Assembly: GCA_043101635.1 (NCBI GenBank)
Contig: JBICIE010000096.1
Coordinates: forward strand, 1-13,294
DNA length: 13,294 nucleotides
Source of the DNA: CAYMJK01 sp043101635
GTDB lineage: Bacteria > Planctomycetota > Phycisphaerae > Phycisphaerales > UBA1924
Direction of reading: 5' to 3'
This document shows, in pieces, positions 5,839 through 13,294 of this stretch. Below the pieces are notes generated by a model, which was not told the DNA's origin, made no database searches, and worked only from the letters and a program-made list of their open reading frames with translations. Each line of letters opens with the position of its first letter. Positions within the stretch are counted from its first letter, which is position 1. A program made the position numbers and the translations under genes.

Positions 5839-8172
5839 TTACAGCAGCGCCACCGGATCGATATCCACCGCCGCCTTCGCGTCGCTCTTGAGCTGGCCGC
5901 GCCGGCGCAGGGCTTCCAGCGGGCCGTGCAGGGCCCGGACGGTGTCGGCGTACAGCTCGATGCCGATGCGCGTGCGGTCGGCGATGCGGCTGATCACGCA
6001 CGGCGCCGGGCCTTCGATGCGCACGGCGCTGCCGGCGGCCTCGCGCAGCAGCTTCGCCAGGGTTCGGGCCTCTTCCATCGCGCGCTCGGGGGATTCGTCG
6101 CGTACGACGATCCGCGCGGCCCGGCCGTACGGCGGCAGATGCGCCCGGCGGCGCACGGCAAGCTCGCCTTCGGCAAAGCCGACATAGTCGTGCTGTGCGG
6201 CCAGCCGGATCGCCGGAACCTGCGGCGACATGGTCTGCACGATCACGCGGCCCGCGTGGGCGCTGCGCCCGGTGCGCCCGGCGACCTGGCTGACAAGCTG
6301 GAAGGTGCGCTCGCTGGCCCGCCAGTCGGGGATGTTCAGGGCGGTGTCGGCGTTGACGACGCCAACGAGGTGCACGTTCGGAAAGTCGAGGCCCTTGGCG
6401 ATCATCTGCGTGCCCAGCAGCAGGCGCACCTCGCCGGCGGCGAAGCGGCTGAGGACATCGAAGTAGTCGCTGGCGGTGCGCATGGAATCGGAATCGACGC
6501 GCAGCATGCGCTCGGGCCCGAGGCCGGTGATCTGCGCGATCTCCTCTTCCAGTCGCTGCGAGCCCATGCCGAGGGCCGTGACCTTGCTGCCGCACAGCGG
6601 GCACAGGCGCGGCGGCTTCTGCTCGGCGAGACAGTGATGGCAGCGGACGACGCCCTCGGCCGGGATCACGCCAGCCTTGTGCCAGACGAGCCCGCTGTCG
6701 CAGGAGTCGCACTGGGCGGTCCAGCCGCAGGCGGCCCGCGGGCAGCAGAGGTAACTGGCCCAGCCGCGCCGATTCAGCAGCAGGATCACCTGCCCGCCTT
6801 CATCGAGGGTCTCGAGCAGCGCCTTCTCCAGCGTGGGCCCGAGCAGGCGCAGGCGCCGGTCGCCGCTGCGCGCGCGGGCCCGGCGCTCTTCAGCGAGATC
6901 GACGACATCGACCTTGGGCAGGCGCCCGCCGCCGACGCGCTCGTTCAGTTGCCAGAGGGTGTAGCGCGGCGCGGCGCCGATGGCGTTGGCCCATGATTCC
7001 AGCGCCGGGGTGGCCGAGCCCAGCAGCGCGGGGCAGTTTTCGATCTGCGCGCGCTTGACGGCAACATCGCGGGCGTTGTAGCGGGGGACCTGGTCCTGCT
7101 TGTAGTCGGAGGCGTGCTCCTCATCGACGATGATGAGCCCGAGCCGCGGCAGGGGCGCAAACACCGCCGAGCGCGCCCCGATGACGACGTGCGCCTCGCC
7201 GCTGGCGGCCGCAGCCCACTGCCGGTTCCGCTCCGAAGCGCTCAGGCCCGAGTGCAGCACCGCCACGCCGGCCCGCTCGAAGCGGCGCAGGAAGCGGGCG
7301 GCGGTCTGCGGCGTCAGCGAGATCTCGGGCACCAGCACCAGCGCGCTGTCGCCGCGGGCCAGCACCTGCTCGATGATGCGCAGGTAGACCTCGGTTTTGC
7401 CAGAGCCGGTCACGCCGCGGAGCAGGTGGGGGGCAAATGCGCCGAGCGTGCTGGCGACGCCATCAATCACCTGCTGCTGGGCGGGCGTCGGCGTCTCCGG
7501 GTCGATGGCGGAGCCGTCGGCCAGTCGCGGATCGAGCATGGGCGCGGGGACGGCGACGTACGAGCGCCGCACTTCGTGCAGCAGCCCGAGCTTGATGAGC
7601 CGGTTGATCGGGCCGCGTGTAGGGGCGCCGGCTGCGCGCGCAAGCTCGTCCGGCTCGGCGGGGAAGGCGCCATCGGGCAGATCGCGCACGGCTTCCCACG
7701 CCGCCTTCGTCTTCGGCGGGAGCTTGCCGAGCGGCTCGGCGCCGGTGCGCTCCAGTTCGAGACGCGTACGCTGGCCGGTGGCCCGCTTGACCGCGGCCGG
7801 CGTCATGGTCGCCAGCGCCATGCCGAGCGGGCAGAGGTAGTAGTGGGCCATCCAGCGAGCCAGTTCGATCAGCCCGGGCGCCAGGCGCGTCTCGGCGATG
7901 CGGGCCAGGGCCTTGACACGGGCCGGGTCGAAGCCGTCCAGCAGCTCACGCCCGCCCGCCTCGACGACGATCCCGCGGACCGCCCTCTTCGAGCGGGCCA
8001 GCGGCGCCTCCACGTGGCGGCCGAGCAGATCCGAGGCGTCGGCGGGGCGCACGCCCTCGGCGAGGTAGGTCAGCCCGCGGTCGTCGCGCTCGATGCTGCG
8101 CTCCAGCGCGACGCGCACGAAGACGCGCGTGTCGGCGGCATCGAGTTCCTGCTGGGTCCACAGGCCGGTCAT
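5839..8172 (-). CDS. priA: Primosomal protein N' (replication-restart helicase PriA)
   Basis: 777 aa, a normal length for the family. PriA recognises stalled forks, unwinds DNA 3' to 5' using ATP, and loads the primosome. The N-terminal DNA-binding part (about 1-110) precedes a winged-helix-like stretch. The helicase core shows Walker A GVTGSGKT (253-260), DEEH (350-353), GSATPALESW and the C-lobe motifs MIAKGLDFP and QVAGRTGR. Eight zinc-binding cysteines are present: C477, C482, C488, C491, C511, C514, C524 and C527. The first pair is spaced CX4C (CPRAAC) instead of the usual CX2C. The ATG at 8172 was chosen because homology starts at once; the frame stays open far upstream only as a shadow of the divergent gene. 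No Shine-Dalgarno is visible, and a -10 element sits 6 nt before the ATG. It is monocistronic and convergent with the cytochrome operon. Confidence 0.96.
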   Translation of the reverse strand: MTGLWTQQELDAADTRVFVRVALERSIERDDRGLTYLAEGVRPADASDLLGRHVEAPLARSKRAVRGIVVEAGGRELLDGFDPARVKALARIAETRLAPGLIELARWMAHYYLCPLGMALATMTPAAVKRATGQRTRLELERTGAEPLGKLPPKTKAAWEAVRDLPDGAFPAEPDELARAAGAPTRGPINRLIKLGLLHEVRRSYVAVPAPMLDPRLADGSAIDPETPTPAQQQVIDGVASTLGAFAPHLLRGVTGSGKTEVYLRIIEQVLARGDSALVLVPEISLTPQTAARFLRRFERAGVAVLHSGLSASERNRQWAAAASGEAHVVIGARSAVFAPLPRLGLIIVDEEHASDYKQDQVPRYNARDVAVKRAQIENCPALLGSATPALESWANAIGAAPRYTLWQLNERVGGGRLPKVDVVDLAEERRARARSGDRRLRLLGPTLEKALLETLDEGGQVILLLNRRGWASYLCCPRAACGWTAQCDSCDSGLVWHKAGVIPAEGVVRCHHCLAEQKPPRLCPLCGSKVTALGMGSQRLEEEIAQITGLGPERMLRVDSDSMRTASDYFDVLSRFAAGEVRLLLGTQMIAKGLDFPNVHLVGVVNADTALNIPDWRASERTFQLVSQVAGRTGRSAHAGRVIVQTMSPQVPAIRLAAQHDYVGFAEGELAVRRRAHLPPYGRAARIVVRDESPERAMEEARTLAKLLREAAGSAVRIEGPAPCVISRIADRTRIGIELYADTVRALHGPLEALRRRGQLKSDAKAAVDIDPVALL

Positions 8173-8178
8173 GCGTAC

Positions 8179-8184
8179 ATGATA
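8179..8184 (-). promoter_or_regulatory. -10 element of priA (leaderless transcript likely)
   Basis: On the minus strand TATCAT (5 of 6 to TATAAT) ends 6 nt before the priA ATG, which would place the transcription start at or within a base or two of the A of ATG. No convincing -35 is seen 16-18 bp upstream, and there is no ribosome binding site. Confidence 0.45.
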
Positions 8185-8475
8185 CGAACGGACGGGCGCC
8201 GGCGCCGCTCCTGACACTTGGGGCGCAGTGACGCCCAGCCGGGGGATTGGGGGTGAAGTTCCTGTGGAAATCCGGGCGCGTGCGCGCAACCGTGGTGGTG
8301 GCGGTCCTTGGGCTGTGATCAGCCAGGGAAGTCGCATCATGAACGCCAGGCGCGGTTTCATGAAGGCGCGCTCGTGGAGGCAATCGCAGCGGCGCACGCC
8401 GTTACCGGTGGGCGTGCGCGGGGCGTGCGGTGTCGCTGCGCGCCCCGGAGGCGGCCGGGACGCAAGGAGCACGTG
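8185..8475. other. Intergenic region between priA and the exported-protein genes
   Basis: About 290 bp separate the two divergent genes. I see no RNA gene and no strong promoter for the plus-strand gene. The end carries its ribosome binding site AAGGAG (8464-8469). A short plus-strand frame with ATG at 8340 ends in TGATG overlapping the next start, but its Arg/Gly-rich sequence is not convincing as protein. Confidence 0.4.
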
Positions 8476-9855
8476 ATGAGGAGCAGGGCACGGTTGGGAG
8501 CGACGGCGGGCGCGATCGCCGCGGCGACGGGACTGCTGGCGCCGGGCGCCATGGCCGAGCAGCCGCTGGAGGTCGTCTGGGGCAAGCTGATCGGGACCCC
8601 CCTGGATGATCTGGGGTTCCGCGCCGCGCTGGATCCGGCGGGGAACCTGGTGATCGCAGGGTGGATCGGCATCGAGCCGGGGCGCGGCGATGCGCTGCTG
8701 GCCAAGTACTCGCCGTCCGGCGCACTGCTCTGGTCGCGACAGATCGGGACGACGGCGAACGATATGGGCAGCGGCGTTGCGGTGGATGCCGCCGGCGCGA
8801 TCTACCTCGCCGGGCGCACCAGCGGGCGACTCTTCGGGCCGCACGCCGGATCCTCGGACGCCTTTCTCGCGAAATACGACGCATCCGGCGAACTGCTCTG
8901 GGGCCGGCAGTTCGGCACGTCGACGCATGAGTGGATCAACGGCGTGGTCGCCGACGGCGACGACGTGTATGTCTGCGGCGACACCGGCGGCAGCCTGTTC
9001 GCCGCCAGCGCCGGCTCGATCGACTGCTTCCTGGCCCGGTACGACGCGTCGGGCCAGCGCATCTGGGAGCGGCAGTTCGGAACGGCGCTGCACGACTCTG
9101 CATCCGGCATCGCGATGAATGCCGCGGGCGATCTCATCACATGCGGGTGGAGCGACGAGGATCCGGTCGTGCGGAAGCACACGCCTGGGGGCGCGGACCT
9201 GTGGTTGCGCAGGATCGAGACGCCGGCGGCCGACTACATCTACGACCTCGCGCTGGATGGCGCCGGCGGGATCCTGATCGTGGGCGATCGCTACCACGCC
9301 GCGGGCGATCAGTGGAGCGCCCTGCTGATGAAGTGCGACGCCGACGGAGCGCTGCTGTGGACGCGGGAGTACGACCGCTCCGGGTCCACCGATGAGATGT
9401 GGCGCGGCGTGACGGCGGACTTCGAAGGCAACGCCTATGTCTGCGGCGGCTCCGGCCCGTCGTTCGGCTATGAGGGCCCGAACGTGATGCTGCTGAGCAA
9501 GTACGACCCGTCGGGCAACGAACTCTGGCTGCTGGCCGATCCGCTGGGCGCCCGGGAGAGCTGGGGCTACAGCCTGGCCCTGCGCGAGACCGGAGAGCTG
9601 CATGTCACGGGCTACGCGGACCGGCTGCTGGGGATACCCGGCGCCGGCGCCATCGACGCGGCGGTCGCGCAGTTCCGCCCGGCCTGCTATCCCGACTGCG
9701 ACGGTAGCGGCGAACTGGACCTGTTCGACTTCCTGTGCTTCCAGAACGCGTTTGCTTCGGGTGATCCGTACGCCGACTGCGACGGGACGGGCGCGCTGGA
9801 TCTGTTCGATTTCCTGTGCTTCCAGAACGAATTTGCGACGGGGTGCCCGCGCTAG
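8476..9855 (+). CDS. Exported SBBP-repeat (beta-propeller-like) protein with GC-type dockerin-like C-terminus
   Basis: 459 aa. The ATG at 8476 follows AAGGAG with 6 nt spacing. A signal peptide (1-27, ending APGAMA) predicts export. Residues about 32-395 hold repeated SBBP-type units of the form 'LLAKYSPSGALLWSRQIGT...GVAVDAAG.IYLAG', seen near 75-130 and 130-180 and less regularly afterwards; such repeats usually build a beta-propeller. Residues 404-459 are two calcium-loop units, DCDGSGELDLFDFLCF and DCDGTGALDLFDFLCF, ending CPR. Asp occupies loop positions 1, 3, 9 and 12, as in dockerin or EF-hand loops, with cysteines at loop position 2 and just after the loop. The C-terminus is shared with the next two genes, suggesting a common anchoring or assembly partner. 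The substrate or binding function is unknown. Confidence 0.85.
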   Translation: MRSRARLGATAGAIAAATGLLAPGAMAEQPLEVVWGKLIGTPLDDLGFRAALDPAGNLVIAGWIGIEPGRGDALLAKYSPSGALLWSRQIGTTANDMGSGVAVDAAGAIYLAGRTSGRLFGPHAGSSDAFLAKYDASGELLWGRQFGTSTHEWINGVVADGDDVYVCGDTGGSLFAASAGSIDCFLARYDASGQRIWERQFGTALHDSASGIAMNAAGDLITCGWSDEDPVVRKHTPGGADLWLRRIETPAADYIYDLALDGAGGILIVGDRYHAAGDQWSALLMKCDADGALLWTREYDRSGSTDEMWRGVTADFEGNAYVCGGSGPSFGYEGPNVMLLSKYDPSGNELWLLADPLGARESWGYSLALRETGELHVTGYADRLLGIPGAGAIDAAVAQFRPACYPDCDGSGELDLFDFLCFQNAFASGDPYADCDGTGALDLFDFLCFQNEFATGCPR

Positions 9856-9861
9856 GCGGGC
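9685..9861 (+). repeat. Shared 3' module, copy 1 (dockerin-like tail plus stop hairpin)
   Basis: This 177-bp segment aligns without gaps to 11490-11666. I count 13 differences by hand (about 93% identity), mostly at third codon positions. The last 51 nt are identical and cross the TAG stop. Confidence 0.85.
9845..9861 (+). other. Small hairpin with the stop codon in its loop
   Basis: GCCCGC (9845-9850) pairs with GCGGGC (9856-9861) around the loop GCTAG, which contains the stop codon TAG. The same hairpin ends the next gene (11650-11655 with 11661-11666). No T-tract follows, so it is not an obvious terminator. Confidence 0.5.
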
Positions 9862-9926
9862 GCCGAGGCTCGTGGGGTCATCCGAGACAGTGCACCGGGC
9901 GAGGCCCGGGCAGAAGGAGACCGACC

Positions 9927-11660
9927 ATGAAACTGCATCACATCTGTTTCGGCGCGGTCGTGACGCTGGCGCCGGCGGCGATGGCCGACGAACTGCACGT
10001 GCCATCGCAGTATCCGACAATCGAGGCGGCGATCGCGGCGTCCCGGGCCGGCGACGAGATCGTGCTGGCAGATGGTGTCTTCACGGGCGCCGGCAACGAC
10101 GATATCCAGATGCCAGCCCACGCGATCACGCTGCACAGCGCCTCGGGCGATCCGGCGCTGTGCGTGATGGACCCTCGCTACGACCACCGGGCGATGCTCT
10201 TTTATCCGGGCGCCTCCTCGGACATTGTCATCCGCGGGATCGGCGTGCACAACGCCGGCGGCTACGTGGGCTACGGCGGCGCCGCGATGATCATCGGCGC
10301 CAGCCCGACCTTTCAGCAGTGCGTGTTCGATCACAACGAAGCGCTCGACCTCGTCTGCCAGGGCGGCGAGGGATGGGGCGGGGCTATCTACATGGCCGAT
10401 TCGAGCGCGCGATTCGAGGAGTGTGTCTTCTCCAACAACACCGCCGCGGCATACGAGTGCGACCCGGGCGAGGGCAGATCGGCATGGGGCGGCGCCGTCT
10501 CGATCGACGACGGCGAAGCTGTGTTCGTCGGCTGCGACTTCACGAACAACCTCGCATCCGCTCGCTCCGGCTACGGGTTCGGGGGCGCTGTTGCGGGCCG
10601 AGCGGTCTTCGTGGACTGCACATTCACGGGCAACAGCGTCCGCGCAGACGGCGGCTTCGCCGCAGGCGGCGCAGTTGCAACCGATGGCCTGCTGGAGGGC
10701 TGCACGCTGACGGACAACAGCGCCGCGGGGTTCGATGCGGAAGGCGGCGCCATCTCGGGGCAGTTCCGGGCCGTCAACACGCTGTTCCGGGACAATAGCT
10801 CCAGCACATCCGGCGGCGCAGTGGCGGCCGGCGGATACCCCGGCGGCGCGGTGACGGAACTGGTCAACTGCCGCCTGATCGGCAACTACGCCGTGGGCAG
10901 AGGCTCGGCGATCTGGATGCGTTACGGCGCCGGCTCGCTCGTGAACCTCGTGATTGCCGACAACGAGGGCCCCTCCTGGTGCGTCGGGGCGGTCCGTCTC
11001 GCGCCCGGGACCTCGCTCAGCGTCACGTCCAGCACCATCTGGAACAACGGGCCGGTGTGCGACGGCAGCGCATTCGTGCTCGACACCGAGGCGGGGAAGG
11101 TCACTGAGCTTGACATCGCCAACAGCATCGTCTTTGCCGGTGGCGCCAGGCCGATCACCATGGGCGGTCCCGAGGCGATCGTGTCGATCACCTACTCCGA
11201 CATCGAGCGCGGCTGGACGGGGGAGGGCAATATCAGCGCCGATCCGCTGCTGGTCGATCCCGGCGCCGGCGACTGGCGGCCCGGCCCGGGCTCGCCGGTG
11301 ATCGACGCCGGCGCCAACGACCTCGTCCCACCCGACACGTTCGATCTCGATGGCGACGGCGACACGACCGAGCCGCTGCCGCTGGATCTCGACGGCGCTG
11401 TGCGCTTCGTGGACGATCCTGCTGCGCCGGACACCGGACGTGGGACTGCGCCGCTGGTGGACATGGGCGGATTCGAGCGGCAGGTCGTCTGCTATCCCGA
11501 CTGCGACGGCAGCGGCGAGCTGGACCTGTTCGACTTCCTGTGCTTCCAGAACGCCTTCGCAGCGGGCGATCCATACGCCGACTGCGATGGCAGCGGCGCG
11601 CTGGATCTGTTCGACTTCCTGTGCTTCCAGAACGAATTTGCGACGGGGTGCCCGCGCTAG
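9927..11660 (+). CDS. Exported parallel beta-helix protein, choice-of-anchor Q region, dockerin-like C-terminus (paralogue 1)
   Basis: 577 aa. The ATG at 9927 follows AGAAGGAG (9912-9919). A signal peptide ends in PAAMA before DELHVPSQYPTIEAAI (about 20-35), the usual opening of right-handed beta-helix proteins. Residues about 120-330 repeat C-x-F-x-x-N-x-A ... GGA(I/V) units like those of chlamydial Pmp proteins (FDHNEA, FSNNTA, FTNNLA, FTGNSV, each with a GGA). From about 445 to 518 comes the choice-of-anchor Q pattern: GSPVIDAG, DLDG, RFVDDP, PDTG, VDMGGFERQ. Residues 522-577 are two dockerin-like EF loops almost identical to those of the preceding gene. It lies 71 bp behind the preceding gene and probably in one operon. 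The likely role is a cell-surface or secreted adhesin or polysaccharide-interacting protein; no catalytic residues are identified. Confidence 0.87.
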   Translation: MKLHHICFGAVVTLAPAAMADELHVPSQYPTIEAAIAASRAGDEIVLADGVFTGAGNDDIQMPAHAITLHSASGDPALCVMDPRYDHRAMLFYPGASSDIVIRGIGVHNAGGYVGYGGAAMIIGASPTFQQCVFDHNEALDLVCQGGEGWGGAIYMADSSARFEECVFSNNTAAAYECDPGEGRSAWGGAVSIDDGEAVFVGCDFTNNLASARSGYGFGGAVAGRAVFVDCTFTGNSVRADGGFAAGGAVATDGLLEGCTLTDNSAAGFDAEGGAISGQFRAVNTLFRDNSSSTSGGAVAAGGYPGGAVTELVNCRLIGNYAVGRGSAIWMRYGAGSLVNLVIADNEGPSWCVGAVRLAPGTSLSVTSSTIWNNGPVCDGSAFVLDTEAGKVTELDIANSIVFAGGARPITMGGPEAIVSITYSDIERGWTGEGNISADPLLVDPGAGDWRPGPGSPVIDAGANDLVPPDTFDLDGDGDTTEPLPLDLDGAVRFVDDPAAPDTGRGTAPLVDMGGFERQVVCYPDCDGSGELDLFDFLCFQNAFAAGDPYADCDGSGALDLFDFLCFQNEFATGCPR

Positions 11661-11666
11661 GCGGGC
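11490..11666 (+). repeat. Shared 3' module, copy 2
   Basis: This is the counterpart of 9685-9861 at an offset of exactly 1805 bp. It ends with the same stop-codon hairpin (11650-11666). Confidence 0.85.
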
Positions 11667-11731
11667 CGGTGATGACGCGACAATACGCGGGGCGCCGGGT
11701 TCGGCGTCCGCTCAACACGAAGGAGTATGAC

Positions 11732-13294
11732 ATGAATCTGCAGTGCATCTGTCTCGCCGCGGGGCTGGCGCTGACGCCGCTGACTCTCGCCGACGAGTTG
11801 CACGTCCCCTCTCAGTACCCGACGATTCAGGCGGCGCTGGACGCCTCGCAGTCCGGTGATGAAGTGGTCGTCGCCGACGGGCTGTACTCCGGGGAGGGCA
11901 ACCAGGATCTGGGGATGCCGTCACACACGCTCACCCTGCGCAGCGCCTCAGGCGACCCTGCCTTGTGCATCGTGCAGGTGGAGGAGGTGGGGGGCGAAGA
12001 AGGCTCCCGCGCCATCTATCCCTCATCGGCGTCGATCATCCGCGGCATCACCTTCCGCGGCGGCTCGGGCGCGTACCTCGGCGGCGCCATGCTCACCTCG
12101 AGCAGTCCCAGGTTCGAGCGGTGCGTCTTCAGCGGGAACAGCACCTCCGGCTGGTGGGATCCTCCGAGCGAGGAGGCTCGCGGCGGCGCCATCTACCTCT
12201 CGGGCTCCAGCGCCACGTTCGATCGCTGCGTGTTCTCCGGGAACAGCGCCCGCATCATGCCGGTCTTCGGAATGGGCAGTGGCGCCGGCGGCGCGATCTA
12301 CATTAGTGGGGGCGCGCCCGTGTTCCTCGACTGCGAGTTTCGAAGCAACTCTGCGCAAGGCAACGACGCCGGATCCGGCTCCGGCGGCGGGCTGTACATC
12401 ACCAATGGCGCGGATGTGCGGATTGAGGGCGGGACGTTCGCCGGGAACTCGACGTACTGGGATGGTGGCGGCGGCGCCGGTGGCGCAATCCGCGTCGGCG
12501 ACAGCTCGCTTCTGGTGAGCGACGTCGTCTTCGAGCGCAATGCCGCGCACGCCGCATGGGGCGGCGTCGGCGGCGCGCTCTTTGTTAGTTCGGGCGCCGT
12601 GGTCCAACTGCACAACTGCAGACTGGTGGACAACCAGGCTACAGGGAGCTACATGGGGTCGGAATCACGCGGCGGAGCGATGAGTATCTTCAACAGCTCG
12701 GTGACGGTGACGAATTCGCTCCTGGCCGAGAACGAGGTTCTCGGCGACGTCGGGACCTACGGCGGCGCCATCAACCTCGCCGGCGCCGCCAGCCTGCTCG
12801 TGCGCTCGGCCACCATCGTCGGGAACCGGGCGGAGGTCGGCGGCGCAGTGTTCCTGGATTCGGGCGATCCGGCGTTTGATGTCGCCGGCGCCATCGTCTA
12901 CGGCAACGGCGCCGGGGCGATTGCCGGGACCGGCGTCATCTCGATCACATACTCCGACGTCGAGGCCGGCTGGCCCGGCGCCGGCAACATCGACGCCGAC
13001 CCGATGCTGCTTGATCCCGGCGCTGGCGACTACTCCCTCGGCTCCGGCTCGCCGTGCGTCGACGCCGGCGACAACACCGCCGTGCCCACCGGCATCCTGA
13101 CCGACCTCGCCGGCCTGCCGCGGTTCGTGGACGATCCGGCTGCGCCCGACACCGGCGTTCCCGGCGGCGCCGGGGGCAGCGCCATCGTGGACATGGGCGC
13201 CCTCGAGCGGCAGGTCGCCGTGTGCTACCCCGACTGCGACGGAAACGGCGCGCTGGACTTCTTCGATTTCCTGTGCTTCCAGGACGCCTTTGCG
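11732..13294 (+). CDS. Exported parallel beta-helix protein, choice-of-anchor Q region, dockerin-like C-terminus (paralogue 2, cut by window edge)
   Basis: 521 codons are visible, open at the right edge. The ATG at 11732 follows GAAGGAG (11719-11725). A signal peptide ends LTLA before DELHVPSQYPTIQAAL, nearly the same as in paralogue 1. The beta-helix has about nine Pmp-like units (FSGNST, FSGNSA, FRSNSA, FAGNST, FERNAA and others, each followed by GGAI, GGAL or GGAM). The choice-of-anchor Q stretch (about 427-495) reads GSPCVDAG, RFVDDP, PDTG, VDMGALERQ. The dockerin-like tail starts at residue 498 (CYPDCDGNGALDFFDFLCFQ) and is interrupted by the window end; a second loop and about 30 more residues are expected. 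Its tail is more diverged in DNA than the two upstream copies. It is 71 bp behind paralogue 1 and is a tandem duplicate of it. The function is unknown; surface display is inferred. Confidence 0.87.
   Translation, partial: MNLQCICLAAGLALTPLTLADELHVPSQYPTIQAALDASQSGDEVVVADGLYSGEGNQDLGMPSHTLTLRSASGDPALCIVQVEEVGGEEGSRAIYPSSASIIRGITFRGGSGAYLGGAMLTSSSPRFERCVFSGNSTSGWWDPPSEEARGGAIYLSGSSATFDRCVFSGNSARIMPVFGMGSGAGGAIYISGGAPVFLDCEFRSNSAQGNDAGSGSGGGLYITNGADVRIEGGTFAGNSTYWDGGGGAGGAIRVGDSSLLVSDVVFERNAAHAAWGGVGGALFVSSGAVVQLHNCRLVDNQATGSYMGSESRGGAMSIFNSSVTVTNSLLAENEVLGDVGTYGGAINLAGAASLLVRSATIVGNRAEVGGAVFLDSGDPAFDVAGAIVYGNGAGAIAGTGVISITYSDVEAGWPGAGNIDADPMLLDPGAGDYSLGSGSPCVDAGDNTAVPTGILTDLAGLPRFVDDPAAPDTGVPGGAGGSAIVDMGALERQVAVCYPDCDGNGALDFFDFLCFQDAFA

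Noticed and set aside
5647..6996. A 449-codon plus-strand frame
   Set aside because: It is antisense to the helicase half of priA, whose motifs are unmistakable.
8340..8476. A small 45-codon plus-strand frame ending in TGATG with the SBBP start
   Set aside because: It has no ribosome binding site and a low-complexity Arg/Gly composition; the overlap could easily be chance at this GC content.
8173..10020. A long minus-strand N-terminal extension of PriA
   Set aside because: The frame is an antisense shadow of the SBBP gene; PriA homology starts at 8172 and the length of 777 aa is normal.
8476..13294. High density of GGCGCC and GCCGGC words
   Set aside because: Explained by the codons for the recurrent Gly-Gly-Ala motif and GC-rich Ala/Gly usage; no separate signal is needed.

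Overview
The window is very GC-rich, with codon third positions close to saturated for G/C, so long spurious open frames lie antisense to most real genes. The gene content points to the Planctomycetota, most likely a Phycisphaerales-type bacterium. Three consecutive secreted proteins carry paired cysteine-containing EF-hand/dockerin-like C-terminal modules (DCDGSGxLDxFDFLCF type). Two of them also have a 'choice-of-anchor Q' region after a parallel beta-helix. The lineage is inferred from protein style only; there is no rRNA in the window.

Layout. (1) Positions 1-3345, minus strand: a degenerate Gfo/Idh/MocA-like protein whose stop codon overlaps the start (TGATG) of a large AddB/RecB-type PD-(D/E)XK nuclease gene that runs off the left edge. 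(2) 3393-4020, plus strand: a complete bacterial type A RNase P RNA gene (rnpB) with a promoter candidate, a strong intrinsic terminator, and a 65-nt perfect palindrome inserted just before helix P18. (3) 4021-4763: no gene. It holds a cluster of GCAGAG-type palindromic repeats, two near-identical copies with a terminator-like core, and a 21-bp minisatellite. (4) 4764-5547, plus strand: a short operon of a CsbD-family stress protein and a c-type cytochrome of the P460 family. (5) 5548-5838: hairpins, a third truncated repeat copy acting as a probable terminator, and a CATCTGTG repeat. (6) 5839-8172, minus strand: priA, the replication-restart helicase, probably with a leaderless mRNA. (7) 8476-13294, plus strand: three genes for exported proteins (an SBBP/beta-propeller protein, then two tandem paralogous beta-helix proteins with Pmp-like repeats), spaced by exactly 71 bp each. 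The last is cut by the right edge.

How the parts relate. The left part is housekeeping: DNA repair nuclease, RNase P RNA and PriA. The right part looks like a small accessory locus for exported proteins that share one type of C-terminal module, presumably recognised by a common but unseen sorting or docking partner. The two complete C-terminal modules are about 93% identical in DNA and identical for 51 nt across the stop codon, which suggests recent module duplication or gene conversion. The strongest candidates for something undescribed are the palindrome inside rnpB, the composite GCAGAG repeat family with a terminator core, and the shared C-terminal module system.
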